Below are positions 43,784-52,258 of a DNA stretch of 64,000 nucleotides, in pieces. The stretch's first letter is position 1. Every line of letters begins with the position of its first letter. Position numbers and translations under genes: made by a program. Under the pieces are notes generated by a model. That model had not been told where the DNA came from. It made no database searches and saw nothing but the letters and a program-made list of their open reading frames with translations. Source of the stretch: Hyphomicrobiales bacterium (GTDB lineage Bacteria; Pseudomonadota; Alphaproteobacteria; Rhizobiales; Rhizobiaceae); NCBI GenBank assembly GCA_900489925.1, contig UEHQ01000027.1, positions 22,299 to 86,298 of the forward strand. The letters run 5' to 3'.

Positions 43784-44482
43784 ATGCGCCCGATGCCGCA
43801 TCGTGGAGCGACTGGCAGTGGGGCGTTTGGCATCTTGAACGTGCGTGAACCGCAAAGTGGCACCTCCGACATCAAGCGATCGCGTGGCCGTCCGCCAGCT
43901 CAGGATGAACCGGCGCGCCGAGCGCAGATAGTTGAGACGGCGCGCGAAACGTTCGCGCAGCTGGGCTACGCCAGTACAACCACCGACATCGTTGCGTCGC
44001 GCTGCCAGATTTCAAAGCAGACGCTCTATCGTCTGTTTCCGAGCAAGGAGGAGTTGTTCATCGCTGCAACGATGACGCCCGCTCAGGCACTGCTCGACCT
44101 CCCTCGACCCACGCATGAAGACGTCGCGATAGAAGAGGTCATCGCGAGGATTTTCCGGATCGATAGCAATACGGCGATCAAGGCCGGCCATGCCGCGTTG
44201 ATCATCGCCGTGATGAACGAAATGCCGGAAGTTCCTGAGATGGTCAGGGAGCTGGCTCTTCGCGAGACCCGCCACGCGAGGAATTGCCTTGCCGATTGGT
44301 TGCGGGGCGAGATGGGTAAGGGGAGTCTTCGTATCGATAGCCCCGAAAGCGACGCGCGGTTGCTGATGGATATGATATTTGCGGGCACCTACCCGCGAGA
44401 TGGGTGGGCTGACGAGGCGGCCAGGAAAGAACATCTGGGGAATTGTATCCGGTTTTTTCTGCGAGGAGCTTCGGCATCTTGA
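43784..44482 (+). CDS. TetR-family transcriptional regulator
   Basis: Up to 232 residues. The DNA-binding domain covers about 45-90: RRAQIVETARETFAQLGYAS, then TTDIVASRCQISKQTLYRLFPSKEELF. The rest is an all-helical ligand domain. The start is not certain: ATG 43784 gives an unusually long tail before the helix-turn-helix, and GTG 43841 is possible. It is divergent from the MFS efflux gene and is most likely its repressor. Confidence 0.88.
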   Translation: MRPMPHRGATGSGAFGILNVREPQSGTSDIKRSRGRPPAQDEPARRAQIVETARETFAQLGYASTTTDIVASRCQISKQTLYRLFPSKEELFIAATMTPAQALLDLPRPTHEDVAIEEVIARIFRIDSNTAIKAGHAALIIAVMNEMPEVPEMVRELALRETRHARNCLADWLRGEMGKGSLRIDSPESDARLLMDMIFAGTYPRDGWADEAARKEHLGNCIRFFLRGASAS

Positions 44483-44578
44483 TTTTGGGTACGGATAAGT
44501 ACTACGCGTGATTGGCTTGATGGGAATGGGCGTTCATCCGAGGCGCTGCGGCCTGCGATGTCAAGCGCGGGAGGAACG

Positions 44579-45436
44579 ATGGTAAGGCAGCGGCCGAAGC
44601 CTCCATTTTCAGAAGATGCCTTGCAGCGCACGGTCTTCCGCGTCCTCAGGCCGCTGGTGCGGCTCTGTCTTGCAAGCGGCCTGAACTATGTTGCGTTTTC
44701 CGCGCTCATGCGAAGGCTGTTCATCGATGTCGCCGAGAAAGACTTCTCGCTTCCCGACAAACAGCAGACTGACAGCCGCATATCGCTGCTGACCGGCATT
44801 CATCGCAAGGATGTGAGCCGTCTGCGTGAGAGCAGTTTGTCGGTCGATTCCTTGCCGGCGCCGGCGTCTCGCACCAGCCGCATTGTTGCGCGATGGTTGG
44901 CCGACCCTCGTTGCTGCGACGAAAACGGAGTGCCGAAAGCACTGCCGCGGGTTTCGTCCAACGGCGAGTTCTCATTTGAAAACCTGGTGGGGGAAGTGAC
45001 CAAGGACCTCCATGCGCGGGCCGTTCTGGACGAATGGCTCGACCGTGGCCTCGCGGTGCTCGACGAAAACGACCATGTGCAACTACGCGTCGACTCGCTC
45101 GTATCAAGCGCCGACGCGCAAACGCGGCAGCACTATTTCACCCGCAACCTGCACGACCACGCGGCAGCGGCCGTTGAGAACATGCTCGCCGACGTGCCGC
45201 CCTTCTTCGAGCGCGCGGTTCACTACAACAACATTTCCGACGCTCTCGCCAAGCGGCTCGAGGCCGCAGGCAGAGAGGAAGCGATGTCGATGTTGCTGCG
45301 GCTCAATCGCATGGCGAACCAGGCTTTGGAAACGGACGCAGGCGGGGATCACCGTTGGATCGCAGGCGTGTACATGCTCCAGGCTGAAGACGACCAGCCA
45401 ACGTCGAGATCGGGGACGGCGGAGGCCGACGAATGA
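44579..45436 (+). CDS. DUF6502-family protein
   Basis: A 285-residue soluble protein. It opens with RVLRPLVRLCLASGLNYVAFSALMRRLFIDVAEKDF and continues LTGIHRKDVSRLRE, a winged-helix-like segment resembling a DNA-binding domain. VVARWLADPRC and FTRNLHDHAAAAVENM are further conserved stretches. I recognise it as DUF6502, a family without a proven role. GGGAGGAACG directly before ATG 44579 sets the start. The DUF5666 gene downstream begins at an ATGA overlap, so the two products probably work together. Confidence 0.82.
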   Translation: MVRQRPKPPFSEDALQRTVFRVLRPLVRLCLASGLNYVAFSALMRRLFIDVAEKDFSLPDKQQTDSRISLLTGIHRKDVSRLRESSLSVDSLPAPASRTSRIVARWLADPRCCDENGVPKALPRVSSNGEFSFENLVGEVTKDLHARAVLDEWLDRGLAVLDENDHVQLRVDSLVSSADAQTRQHYFTRNLHDHAAAAVENMLADVPPFFERAVHYNNISDALAKRLEAAGREEAMSMLLRLNRMANQALETDAGGDHRWIAGVYMLQAEDDQPTSRSGTAEADE

Positions 45437-46494
45437 AACGGTTGGACACATCGCGCCGCGGTTTCATGCAGGCAATCGCGTTTCTGCCATTCGCTTTTGC
45501 AGCAAAAGCCGCCGAGAAACCGAAGCCGCATGACCATGGCATCGGGGGGACAGGCGCATATTTGCGCGGCGGCGACGATCAGGGCATCGGCGGCACCGGG
45601 ATCGTTGGAACGATCACCGGCTTCGGCAGCATCATCGTCAACGGCGTGCGAGTGCCGTACGCTACCGACGTTCCTGTCTATATCGATGGTCGACCAGCGA
45701 GTGCCGACAAGATGCGGCTGGGGCATGTCGTCCGGGTCTTGCTAGACGGCACGCAAGCGCAGTCCATTCACGTTACCAGCGAGGTGATCGGTCCGATCAC
45801 AGAGATCAAAAACGCCCGGATCGTTGTTCTTTCCCAATCAGTCGATATCTCGACTTTGGCGGATCGGCCGCGCTTCAGGCGCGGACAGATGGTTGCGGTT
45901 TACGGCATCCGAAAGCCGGACGGCACAATCGTCGCAAGCCGCATGGAAGGTCGCCCGGCGTCCACAACCCCAATTCTGCGCGGCATTGCCACGCGACGGG
46001 AAGGGGATCTCGCGATCTCAGGCTTTGGAATTGGTCGCCCAACAGCCGGACTTGTGGGCAGGCGGGTGGTTGTAACCTTCCTTAAATCGGGTGGCACTTG
46101 GCGCCCCGGCAAGGTGAAGGCGGATGATATCGTTCCTGGGTTGACGCACGGAACGGTCAACATCGAGACATTCGTCGAGAGAAACGGCTCAACCATGCGG
46201 ACCGGCCTCGGTTTTCGCTTGAACGAGAACAGGCTGCAAGCTTTCGGCAGAGGCGGCCGTGCGCTTCTCAACGTCCCAGTGGCTGGTGGCAAGCTTGATC
46301 CGGGCCCAGGTGGCTTTGGTCGACCGGATGATCGGCCGCGATTCAATAGAAGTGGACGTGGCGGACCGCCCGGCGGCTTCGATCGTCCAGATCCGGGCGC
46401 GTGGGGCGGACAAGATATGCCTGATATGCCGCCGCCCGGTGGCCCCCACAGAGCGCCTCCGGGCCCACCACCACCGGGGCCGCCCCGTCGATAA
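45433..46494 (+). CDS. Exported DUF5666 protein with proline-rich tail
   Basis: A 353-residue protein. The N-terminus DTSRRGFMQAIAFLPFAFA is a signal peptide with a twin-arginine, so Tat export is possible. Two GIGGTG repeats follow, then a series of DUF5666 OB-like modules: GTITGFGSIIVNGVRVPY, GPITEIKNARIVVLSQ, and the weaker GIATRREGDLAISGFGI. The last 80 residues are Gly/Pro/Arg-rich (repeats of RPDDRPRFNRSG and PPPGGPHRAPPG type) and probably disordered. Function is unknown. It overlaps the DUF6502 gene by four bases. Confidence 0.82.
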   Translation: MKRLDTSRRGFMQAIAFLPFAFAAKAAEKPKPHDHGIGGTGAYLRGGDDQGIGGTGIVGTITGFGSIIVNGVRVPYATDVPVYIDGRPASADKMRLGHVVRVLLDGTQAQSIHVTSEVIGPITEIKNARIVVLSQSVDISTLADRPRFRRGQMVAVYGIRKPDGTIVASRMEGRPASTTPILRGIATRREGDLAISGFGIGRPTAGLVGRRVVVTFLKSGGTWRPGKVKADDIVPGLTHGTVNIETFVERNGSTMRTGLGFRLNENRLQAFGRGGRALLNVPVAGGKLDPGPGGFGRPDDRPRFNRSGRGGPPGGFDRPDPGAWGGQDMPDMPPPGGPHRAPPGPPPPGPPRR

Positions 46495-46520
46495 CGCCGG
46501 GCGTTCGATTTGGCGTCAGA

Positions 46521-46551
46521 TTGACAAATGGGTAATTTTCCCATTTATCCT
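46521..46551 (+). promoter_or_regulatory. Promoter with an internal palindromic operator
   Basis: TTGACA at 46521-46526 is followed by an inverted repeat with perfect seven-base arms AAATGGG (46526-46532) and CCCATTT (46540-46546). TATCCT at 46546-46551 (19-base spacing) or TTTATC at 46544-46549 (17) can serve as -10. An operator placed between -35 and -10 is the classical position for repression. The regulator is unknown. Confidence 0.55.
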
Positions 46552-46559
46552 ATTCCATC

Positions 46560-46868
46560 ATGTGCTGCTTCAAGCAGGACGATGATTCGCGATCGAATGT
46601 CACTGCCCTGCCAGAAGGCGAGCTCATGCAAGTAGCTTACCCCTGTGACTGCCCCATAGATGGCCTTGATGCCGTCGACCCGATCATCACGTGGGAGAAC
46701 CACGATGAGATTTTGGATATCTTCCGGCGAGCTGACAGTGTCGCGATGAAGATTTCGGAGCTATGGCAGGTGCGGAAAGGCAGCCGCCTTAGACAGGAGG
46801 ATGTCGATTTCCTGATGGAGCTTTTGAGCCTTCAGGCACGTTTGTCCGAGACCTTGTCGCAAGTATAA
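46560..46868 (+). CDS. Small protein of unknown function
   Basis: A 102-residue frame beginning MCCFKQDDDSR at ATG 46560, only eight bases after the predicted -10, so its transcript would be nearly leaderless. An internal ATG at 46626 (MQVAYPCDCPIDGLDAVDP) with AAGGCGAG upstream is the alternative start and gives 80 residues. The C-terminal half is helical (ILDIFRRADSVAMKISELWQV, then EDVDFLMELLSLQARLSETL). I do not recognise it. The strong promoter-operator just before it supports a real, regulated gene. Confidence 0.5.
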   Translation: MCCFKQDDDSRSNVTALPEGELMQVAYPCDCPIDGLDAVDPIITWENHDEILDIFRRADSVAMKISELWQVRKGSRLRQEDVDFLMELLSLQARLSETLSQV

Positions 46869-47317
46869 GCTCAGCCTGGTTCCGCGATGCCTTGCCGAGG
46901 ATCCGCTTCGGTTTAGCTCAGGACCACAGCAGCGGTTGCAGCATGTCCCTGGGGCGAGATGACTTCCGTTGCTTACCCCATAAAGCGGAATGATCCTTGG
47001 ATTGCGGCAGCGCCACTCAAGCCGTCCCAATGCTTTACATCTGGTTCCGAGCGGAGGCCATCAGATCTGTCTGAGGCTGACTACGCCAGCCCGCCGTGCT
47101 GATCTCGACCTGCCTAACGTTCCATAATTCAGCTTACGCAACACGACGCGAGCGATCTCGTGAAGCTTAGTGCTCCATTCGGCCACTGCCGCCTCAGGCT
47201 CGCAACGACTCACCCACCTCCGCAAGTCCTCACAGCCGGAAACACTTTCCCGAACGGACAGCTTCCCGTATACGCCATCCGGCCGGAGCTTTTCAGAGAA
47301 CTGCATTAAGGACACTT
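46869..47317. other. Intergenic stretch without a recognisable gene
   Basis: These 449 bases have lower coding quality than their surroundings. Short frames exist on the minus strand (46761-47030, 47061-47306), but neither has a good ribosome binding site or a recognisable product. AAGGA before the hydrolase start at 47318 is the only clear signal. Confidence 0.45.
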
Positions 47318-48502
47318 ATGAACACTCGCATCAATGACCTCGGTAGATTGGTTCAGGATCTTTCCTCGAACCACGAGGCACGCCTGATTGAAATACGCCG
47401 CGATATTCATGCTCACCCGGAAACCGGGTTCGATGTCGAAAGAACGAGTGGCGTTGTCGCGCGAGAGTTGGAAAGTTTCGGTATCGAGCACCAGACCGGT
47501 GTCGGGCGCACCGGGGTGGTTGGCTTCATCAAGGGAGGAGCGCCCGGACCGACGCTGATCATTCGCGCCGACATGGACGCGCTTCCGATCCAGGAACAGA
47601 CCGGCCTTCCCTTCGCCAGCCGCATCGAGGGCAAGATGCATGCCTGCGGCCACGACCTGCACACCGCGACGCTGATCGGCGTTGGCGCTGTGCTGAAGGA
47701 GATCGCTCCGCGGCTCAGTGGCAACATCAAGCTGATGTTCCAGCCTGCCGAGGAAACCCAGGAGAGTGGTGCGGCGGCCATGATCGCCGATGGCGTGCTG
47801 GACGGCGTCGACTATGCGCTTGGCTTCCACAACCATCCGGACGAACCCGTCGGCACGTTCAGCTTTGTCGAAGGCATCGCGAACGGCTCCTCCGACGAAT
47901 TCGACATCACCATTCATGCAGCATCCGGCCACGCCGCCCGCCCGCATATGGCGGTTGACCCGGTGGTTGCCTGCGCCCAGCTGATTGTGCAGCTGCAAAC
48001 CGTGGTGTCGCGCGAAGTCGATCCCATGCGGCCGGCCGTCCTGACGATCGGCTCGATCCATGGTGGCCACACGCACAATATCATTCCCGATTCCGTCAGC
48101 ATCATGGGCACCGTACGCTGCCAGGACAAAGCCTCGCGGGACGTCATCGAGGCCGCCATCCGTCGTGTATGCGCGGGCGTCGAGGCGTCGATGCGCGTCA
48201 GATGCGAGATCAACTATGTGCGTGGCGTTCCATCCCTCGTTTCTGACGACCGTCTGCTGGCGACGACCATGGCGGCGATCCGCGACCACTTCGGCGATGT
48301 CGTGCTGAAGCGCGATTCAAGCCTCGGGGCGGAAGATTTCGCGCTGGTTGGCGCCAAGGTTCCGGCCTTCCAGCTCGGAGTGGGCGCTTCGCAGGAAGGC
48401 CGAAACGACCACCTGCACAATTCAGACTATCAGCCGGACGAGCGCTGCATTGCAAACGGCGTCGTTGCCCTGTCGCTCGCTGCCGCCAGACTGCTTTCCT
48501 GA
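47318..48502 (+). CDS. M20-family amidohydrolase (hippurate hydrolase-like)
   Basis: A 394-residue metal-dependent amidohydrolase. IRRDIHAHPETGFDVERTS is the family opening, RADMDALPIQEQTGLPFAS follows, and MHACGHDLHTATLIG and FQPAEETQESGAAAMI carry the di-metal ligands and catalytic glutamate. Relatives remove N-acyl groups from amino acids or act on indole-amino acid conjugates. AAGGA precedes the ATG. It is the first gene of a peptide-type ABC operon, so the imported compound is probably an N-acylated or amide-linked amino acid. Confidence 0.93.
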   Translation: MNTRINDLGRLVQDLSSNHEARLIEIRRDIHAHPETGFDVERTSGVVARELESFGIEHQTGVGRTGVVGFIKGGAPGPTLIIRADMDALPIQEQTGLPFASRIEGKMHACGHDLHTATLIGVGAVLKEIAPRLSGNIKLMFQPAEETQESGAAAMIADGVLDGVDYALGFHNHPDEPVGTFSFVEGIANGSSDEFDITIHAASGHAARPHMAVDPVVACAQLIVQLQTVVSREVDPMRPAVLTIGSIHGGHTHNIIPDSVSIMGTVRCQDKASRDVIEAAIRRVCAGVEASMRVRCEINYVRGVPSLVSDDRLLATTMAAIRDHFGDVVLKRDSSLGAEDFALVGAKVPAFQLGVGASQEGRNDHLHNSDYQPDERCIANGVVALSLAAARLLS

Positions 48503-48510
48503 CAGACGAT

Positions 48511-48556
48511 TGTGGCTGCCGACTTCGCCATGCGGGGTGGCGGCCACATATTCTTT
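48511..48556 (+). terminator. Hairpin after the amidohydrolase gene
   Basis: TGTGGCTGCC (48511-48520) pairs with GGCGGCCACA (48539-48548) apart from one G-U pair, and TATTCTTT follows. It starts nine bases after the stop codon and may end or attenuate transcription before the binding-protein gene. Confidence 0.55.
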
Positions 48557-48690
48557 CCCTGAAGAGAGCAATTTTAGCAGGAATTTGCGCGCCTGCCTGC
48601 CGGGAAGGCCATAGACAATTCGCCAAAAGCAATCGGACCGCAGAAAGGTCCGGGGCACCAGACATAAAACATGCCAAGGACAGATCATTC

Positions 48691-50274
48691 ATGCCGGGTC
48701 ATAAGACAATCTCCAACATTCTGCAGCCTACGCGACGCCAGTTTCTGCAAACGGCCGGTGCGCTGTCCGCAACGCTTTCGGCCGGTGGATTGCTGCTGCC
48801 GGGCAGCGCCACCGCGCAGACCGCAGCACCCGTCAAGGGCGGCCATCTGATCCTCGGCCTCGATACCGCTTCCAGCTCGGACCGCCTCGACCCGGCGTTC
48901 TACACCGAAGCGTACATGTACACTGTCGGATTCCAGCTCTTCAACACCGTGCTCGAGCTCGGACCTGACGGCAAGCTCGTCGGCGCCCTCGCCGAAAGCT
49001 GGGAAGCCGCCACACCTGACGCCAGCAAGTGGGTCTTCAAGCTCAAGAAAGGTATCCAGTTCCACAACGGCAAGGAACTGACCGCACAGGATGTCGTCTA
49101 TTCGCTGAACCATCATCGCGGCGAAAACAGCAACTCCGGTGGCAAGGGCCAGCTGCTTGCAGTTACCGACATCACCGCGTCCGATACGCACGAAGTCACG
49201 GTGACGTTGAGTGCCGGCAACGCCGACTTCCCGGCGGCGCTGGTCGACTACCACATGGGCATCGGCCCTGACGGCGGCGACTTCGACAAGGGTGTCGGTA
49301 CCGGCGCCTTCATTCTGGAAGACTTCCAGCCGGGCGTGCGCGCCCTCACCAAGCGCAATCCCAACTATTGGGCCTCGGACCGAGCTCATGTGGATTCCGT
49401 CGAAACCATCGCTATGAGCGATGCGACGGCGCGCATGGCAGCCCTTCTCAGCGGTCAGGTTCACATCATCAACCGTGTCGAACCGCGCGCGCTGAGCCGC
49501 CTCACCGCACGTCCCGGCGTGCAGATCCTGCGTTCGCAGGAAAACACCATGTTCTGCTTCCCGATGCGGGTCGATACCGCACCGTACGACAACGTTGATC
49601 TCCGCCTCGCGCTAAAATATGCGATCGACCGCGAAGAGCTTCAAAAGAGCCTGCTGGTCGGCACCGGCGCGATCGGCAACGACAATCCGATTGCCTCCTG
49701 GAACCCCTATTTCGCCAAGGACATTCCGCAGCGCGCCTACGATCCCGAGAAGGCAGGCTTCCACTTCAAGAAGGCGGGTTCGCCGGGTGGTCTCCAGGTT
49801 AGTGTATCTGACAATGGCTTCCCAGGCTCTGTCGATGCGGCCCAGCTCTTCCAGGCATCTGCTGCGAAGGCAGGCATCACCATCGATGTCGAGCGGGTTC
49901 CCTCCGACGGATATTGGGACGAAGTCTGGCTGAAGAAGCCGTTCGTCGCCTCCAACTGGTCGGTGCGCCCCACCGCCGATGCCATGCTTTCACTGATCCT
50001 CCAGTCCGACGCGCCGTGGAACGAAACGGCATGGCGCGACGAATCCTTCGACAAGTTGCTGGCAGCGGCACGCGTCGAGCTGGATGAGACCAAGCGCAAG
50101 CAGATCTATCACGACCTGCAGGTGAAGCTGGTGGATGAAGGTGGCGAGCTTATCCCGCTCTTCGTCGACAACCTCGCGGCGGCGACCGACAAGGTCGGCG
50201 GCTATGTCCCAGTGCCGGGCGGCGGCGATCTCAGCGGTTATCGCATCGCCGAGCGCGTCTGGCTGAATGCCTAA
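48691..50274 (+). CDS. Peptide-type ABC importer binding protein
   Basis: A 527-residue solute-binding protein of family 5 (DppA/OppA type). The N-terminus PTRRQFLQTAGALSATLSAG is a Tat-type signal, with cleavage likely after ATAQ or SATA. GGHLILGLDTASSSDRLDP opens the mature protein. FKLKKGIQFHNGKELTAQDVVYSL and YAIDREELQKSLL are family landmarks. Folded export by Tat is unusual but known for this family. AAGGA lies 12 bases before the ATG. The permease and ATPase genes follow after a terminator-like hairpin. Confidence 0.93.
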   Translation: MPGHKTISNILQPTRRQFLQTAGALSATLSAGGLLLPGSATAQTAAPVKGGHLILGLDTASSSDRLDPAFYTEAYMYTVGFQLFNTVLELGPDGKLVGALAESWEAATPDASKWVFKLKKGIQFHNGKELTAQDVVYSLNHHRGENSNSGGKGQLLAVTDITASDTHEVTVTLSAGNADFPAALVDYHMGIGPDGGDFDKGVGTGAFILEDFQPGVRALTKRNPNYWASDRAHVDSVETIAMSDATARMAALLSGQVHIINRVEPRALSRLTARPGVQILRSQENTMFCFPMRVDTAPYDNVDLRLALKYAIDREELQKSLLVGTGAIGNDNPIASWNPYFAKDIPQRAYDPEKAGFHFKKAGSPGGLQVSVSDNGFPGSVDAAQLFQASAAKAGITIDVERVPSDGYWDEVWLKKPFVASNWSVRPTADAMLSLILQSDAPWNETAWRDESFDKLLAAARVELDETKRKQIYHDLQVKLVDEGGELIPLFVDNLAAATDKVGGYVPVPGGGDLSGYRIAERVWLNA

Positions 50275-50287
50275 GCCTCACTCTTCG

Positions 50288-50320
50288 GCCCCCAGGCTCG
50301 TGCCTTGGGGGCTGTTTTTT
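50288..50320 (+). terminator. Terminator or attenuator after the binding-protein gene
   Basis: GCCCCCAGG (50288-50296) and CCTTGGGGGC (50303-50312) form a stem with one bulge and a six-base loop, followed by TG and a run of six T. Permease genes of the same operon begin 80 bases later, so partial read-through is expected, giving more binding protein than permease. Confidence 0.75.
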
Positions 50321-50399
50321 GCGCATATCATCGCTAAGCCGTTGCACTACGGCGAGGTTCGCGATAGCGCCATCCGAAGCTTTTATTCGTAACCGACAG

Positions 50400-51431
50400 A
50401 TGAGTAACCGGCCTTTGGCTGATGGAATCGACCAAATCGAAGCAGTGACGCCGCTGCCCGCGCGCAAGACGAAAGGCGGCAATCTCTTCTCGCTTCTGCT
50501 CAGGCGTCTCCTGCTCGGGCTCGTGCTGCTCTGGGCCGTCTCCGTCGTTATCTTCGCCGGAACGCAGATCCTGCCAGGTGACGTGGCGACGGCAATGCTT
50601 GGTCAGCAGGCCACACCTGCAGCGGTGGCCAATATTCGCAAGGAACTCGGCCTCGAGAAGCCCGCGCCGGTGCGATACGCCGAATGGCTCGGCGGCGCCG
50701 TGCGCGGAGACTTCGGTCGCAGCTACAGCAACCGCCAGGACATTGCCAAGAGCATTGCGCCCCGTCTGCGCAACACGCTCTATCTGGCGGCGATGGCGGC
50801 GCTCATCGCGGTGCCGCTCTCCATCCTGCTTGGCATCCTGTCGGTGCTTTACGCCGGAACATGGATCGATCGGACCATCGGCCTGGTCACCCTCAGCGCC
50901 ATATCCTTGCCGGAGTTCTTCGCCGGCTATCTGTTGATCGCCTATTTCTCGGTCAGCCACTTCTGGCTTCCAAGCAGCGCCACTGTCTCTGATTCCATGC
51001 CGCTAGGTCAGCGGCTGACATTCATGCTGCTCCCCTGCCTGACGCTGGTTCTCGCTGTTGTCGGACACATGATGCGCATGACGCGTGCGGCCTTGCTCAA
51101 TGTCATGGCCTCGCCCTACATCGAGACCGCCCTTCTCAAGGGGCTGCCTGCTTGGCGCGTCGTCTGGAAGCATGCCCTGCCAAATGCGCTGTCACCCATT
51201 GTCAATGTCGTGGCGCTCAACCTGGCATATCTCGTCGTCGGCGTTGTCGTCGTTGAGGTGATCTTCGTCTATCCCGGCATGGGGCAGTACCTCGTCGATC
51301 ACGTGGCAAAGCGCGACGTGCCGGTCGTGCAGGCGGCGGGCCTCATATTTGCGGCGGTCTATATCGTGCTGAACATCATCGCCGACATGGTGTCGATCCT
51401 CGCCAATCCGCGGCTGAGGCATCCAAGATGA
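50400..51431 (+). CDS. Peptide-type ABC importer permease, DppB type
   Basis: A 343-residue inner-membrane permease. LLRRLLLGLVLLWAVSVVIFAGTQILPGDVA is the DppB opening, and the EAA loop is TALLKGLPAWRVVWKHALPNALSPIVNVV. The N-terminus is about 35 residues longer than in most relatives. ATG 50400 (MSNRPLADG) is chosen; an earlier start at 50319 lies inside the upstream T-run region. It shares ATGA with the next permease gene. Confidence 0.9.
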   Translation: MSNRPLADGIDQIEAVTPLPARKTKGGNLFSLLLRRLLLGLVLLWAVSVVIFAGTQILPGDVATAMLGQQATPAAVANIRKELGLEKPAPVRYAEWLGGAVRGDFGRSYSNRQDIAKSIAPRLRNTLYLAAMAALIAVPLSILLGILSVLYAGTWIDRTIGLVTLSAISLPEFFAGYLLIAYFSVSHFWLPSSATVSDSMPLGQRLTFMLLPCLTLVLAVVGHMMRMTRAALLNVMASPYIETALLKGLPAWRVVWKHALPNALSPIVNVVALNLAYLVVGVVVVEVIFVYPGMGQYLVDHVAKRDVPVVQAAGLIFAAVYIVLNIIADMVSILANPRLRHPR

Positions 51432-52258
51432 GAAACCTGCCCCGTCTCACACCCATGGCACTGGTTGGCTTCGCCGGCACAATTGCGTTTCTGGTGCTCG
51501 CTGTATTCGCGCCCTGGCTTGCTCCGCACCCGGTATCCGAGGTCGTCGGTGGCGTTTGGGATGTTCCGTCCGGCAATGCGCTTCTTGGAACCGACAATAT
51601 CGGCCGCGACCTGTTTTCGCGCCTCGTATGGGGTGCGCGGCTCACCTTCGTGATTGCCGCAATTGCCACCGCCTTCGCCTTCCTGATCGGTGTCTCGCTC
51701 GGCTTTTACGCGGCCGTCCGGCGCGGATGGGTTGATCAAGCCTTGTCGCGGCTCAACGACCTGATGATGTCGATCCCGACGTTGATCTTCGCCCTTGTGG
51801 TGCTCGCCGTCCTGCCCAAGAACATGGTGGTTCTGGTGCTGGTGATGGCGGCGCTTGACGCAACGCGTGTCTTTCGTGTCAGCCGCGCGCTGGCTGCCGA
51901 CCTCGTGGTCCTCGACTATGTCGAGGTTGCGCGACTTCGTGGTGAAAGCTGGGCCTGGATCATCGTAAATGAAATCCTGCCCAATGCGCTCTCGCCGCTG
52001 CTGGCCGAACTGGGCCTGCGGTTCGCCTTCGCCATTCTGTTCCTCTCGACCCTCTCCTTCCTGGGGCTTGGCGTCCAGCCGCCGGTGGCCGACTGGGGCA
52101 GCCTCGTAAAGGAAAACAAGGACGGTCTGGTCTTCGGCGTTTTCGCCGCACTCATTCCAGGAGCCGCGATCGCCGTTCTCGTGATCTCGATCAATCTCGT
52201 GGTCGATTGGATGCTGCAGAAGACCAGCAGCCTGAAAGGCGGCCGGCGCAATGGCTGA
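51428..52258 (+). CDS. Peptide-type ABC importer permease, DppC type
   Basis: A 276-residue permease. HPVSEVVGGVWDVPSGNALLGTDNIGRDLFSRLVWGAR is the DppC landmark segment, followed by five helices. The EAA loop reads YVEVARLRGESWAWIIVNEILPNAL. The start overlaps the previous stop by four bases, and the fused ATPase gene starts within its last codons (52251). It pairs with the DppB-type subunit. Confidence 0.92.
   Translation: MRNLPRLTPMALVGFAGTIAFLVLAVFAPWLAPHPVSEVVGGVWDVPSGNALLGTDNIGRDLFSRLVWGARLTFVIAAIATAFAFLIGVSLGFYAAVRRGWVDQALSRLNDLMMSIPTLIFALVVLAVLPKNMVVLVLVMAALDATRVFRVSRALAADLVVLDYVEVARLRGESWAWIIVNEILPNALSPLLAELGLRFAFAILFLSTLSFLGLGVQPPVADWGSLVKENKDGLVFGVFAALIPGAAIAVLVISINLVVDWMLQKTSSLKGGRRNG

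Noticed and set aside
47061..47306. Minus-strand frame of about 80 codons before the amidohydrolase
   Set aside because: GTG start directly opposite the hydrolase ribosome binding site, no Shine-Dalgarno sequence of its own and no recognisable product.
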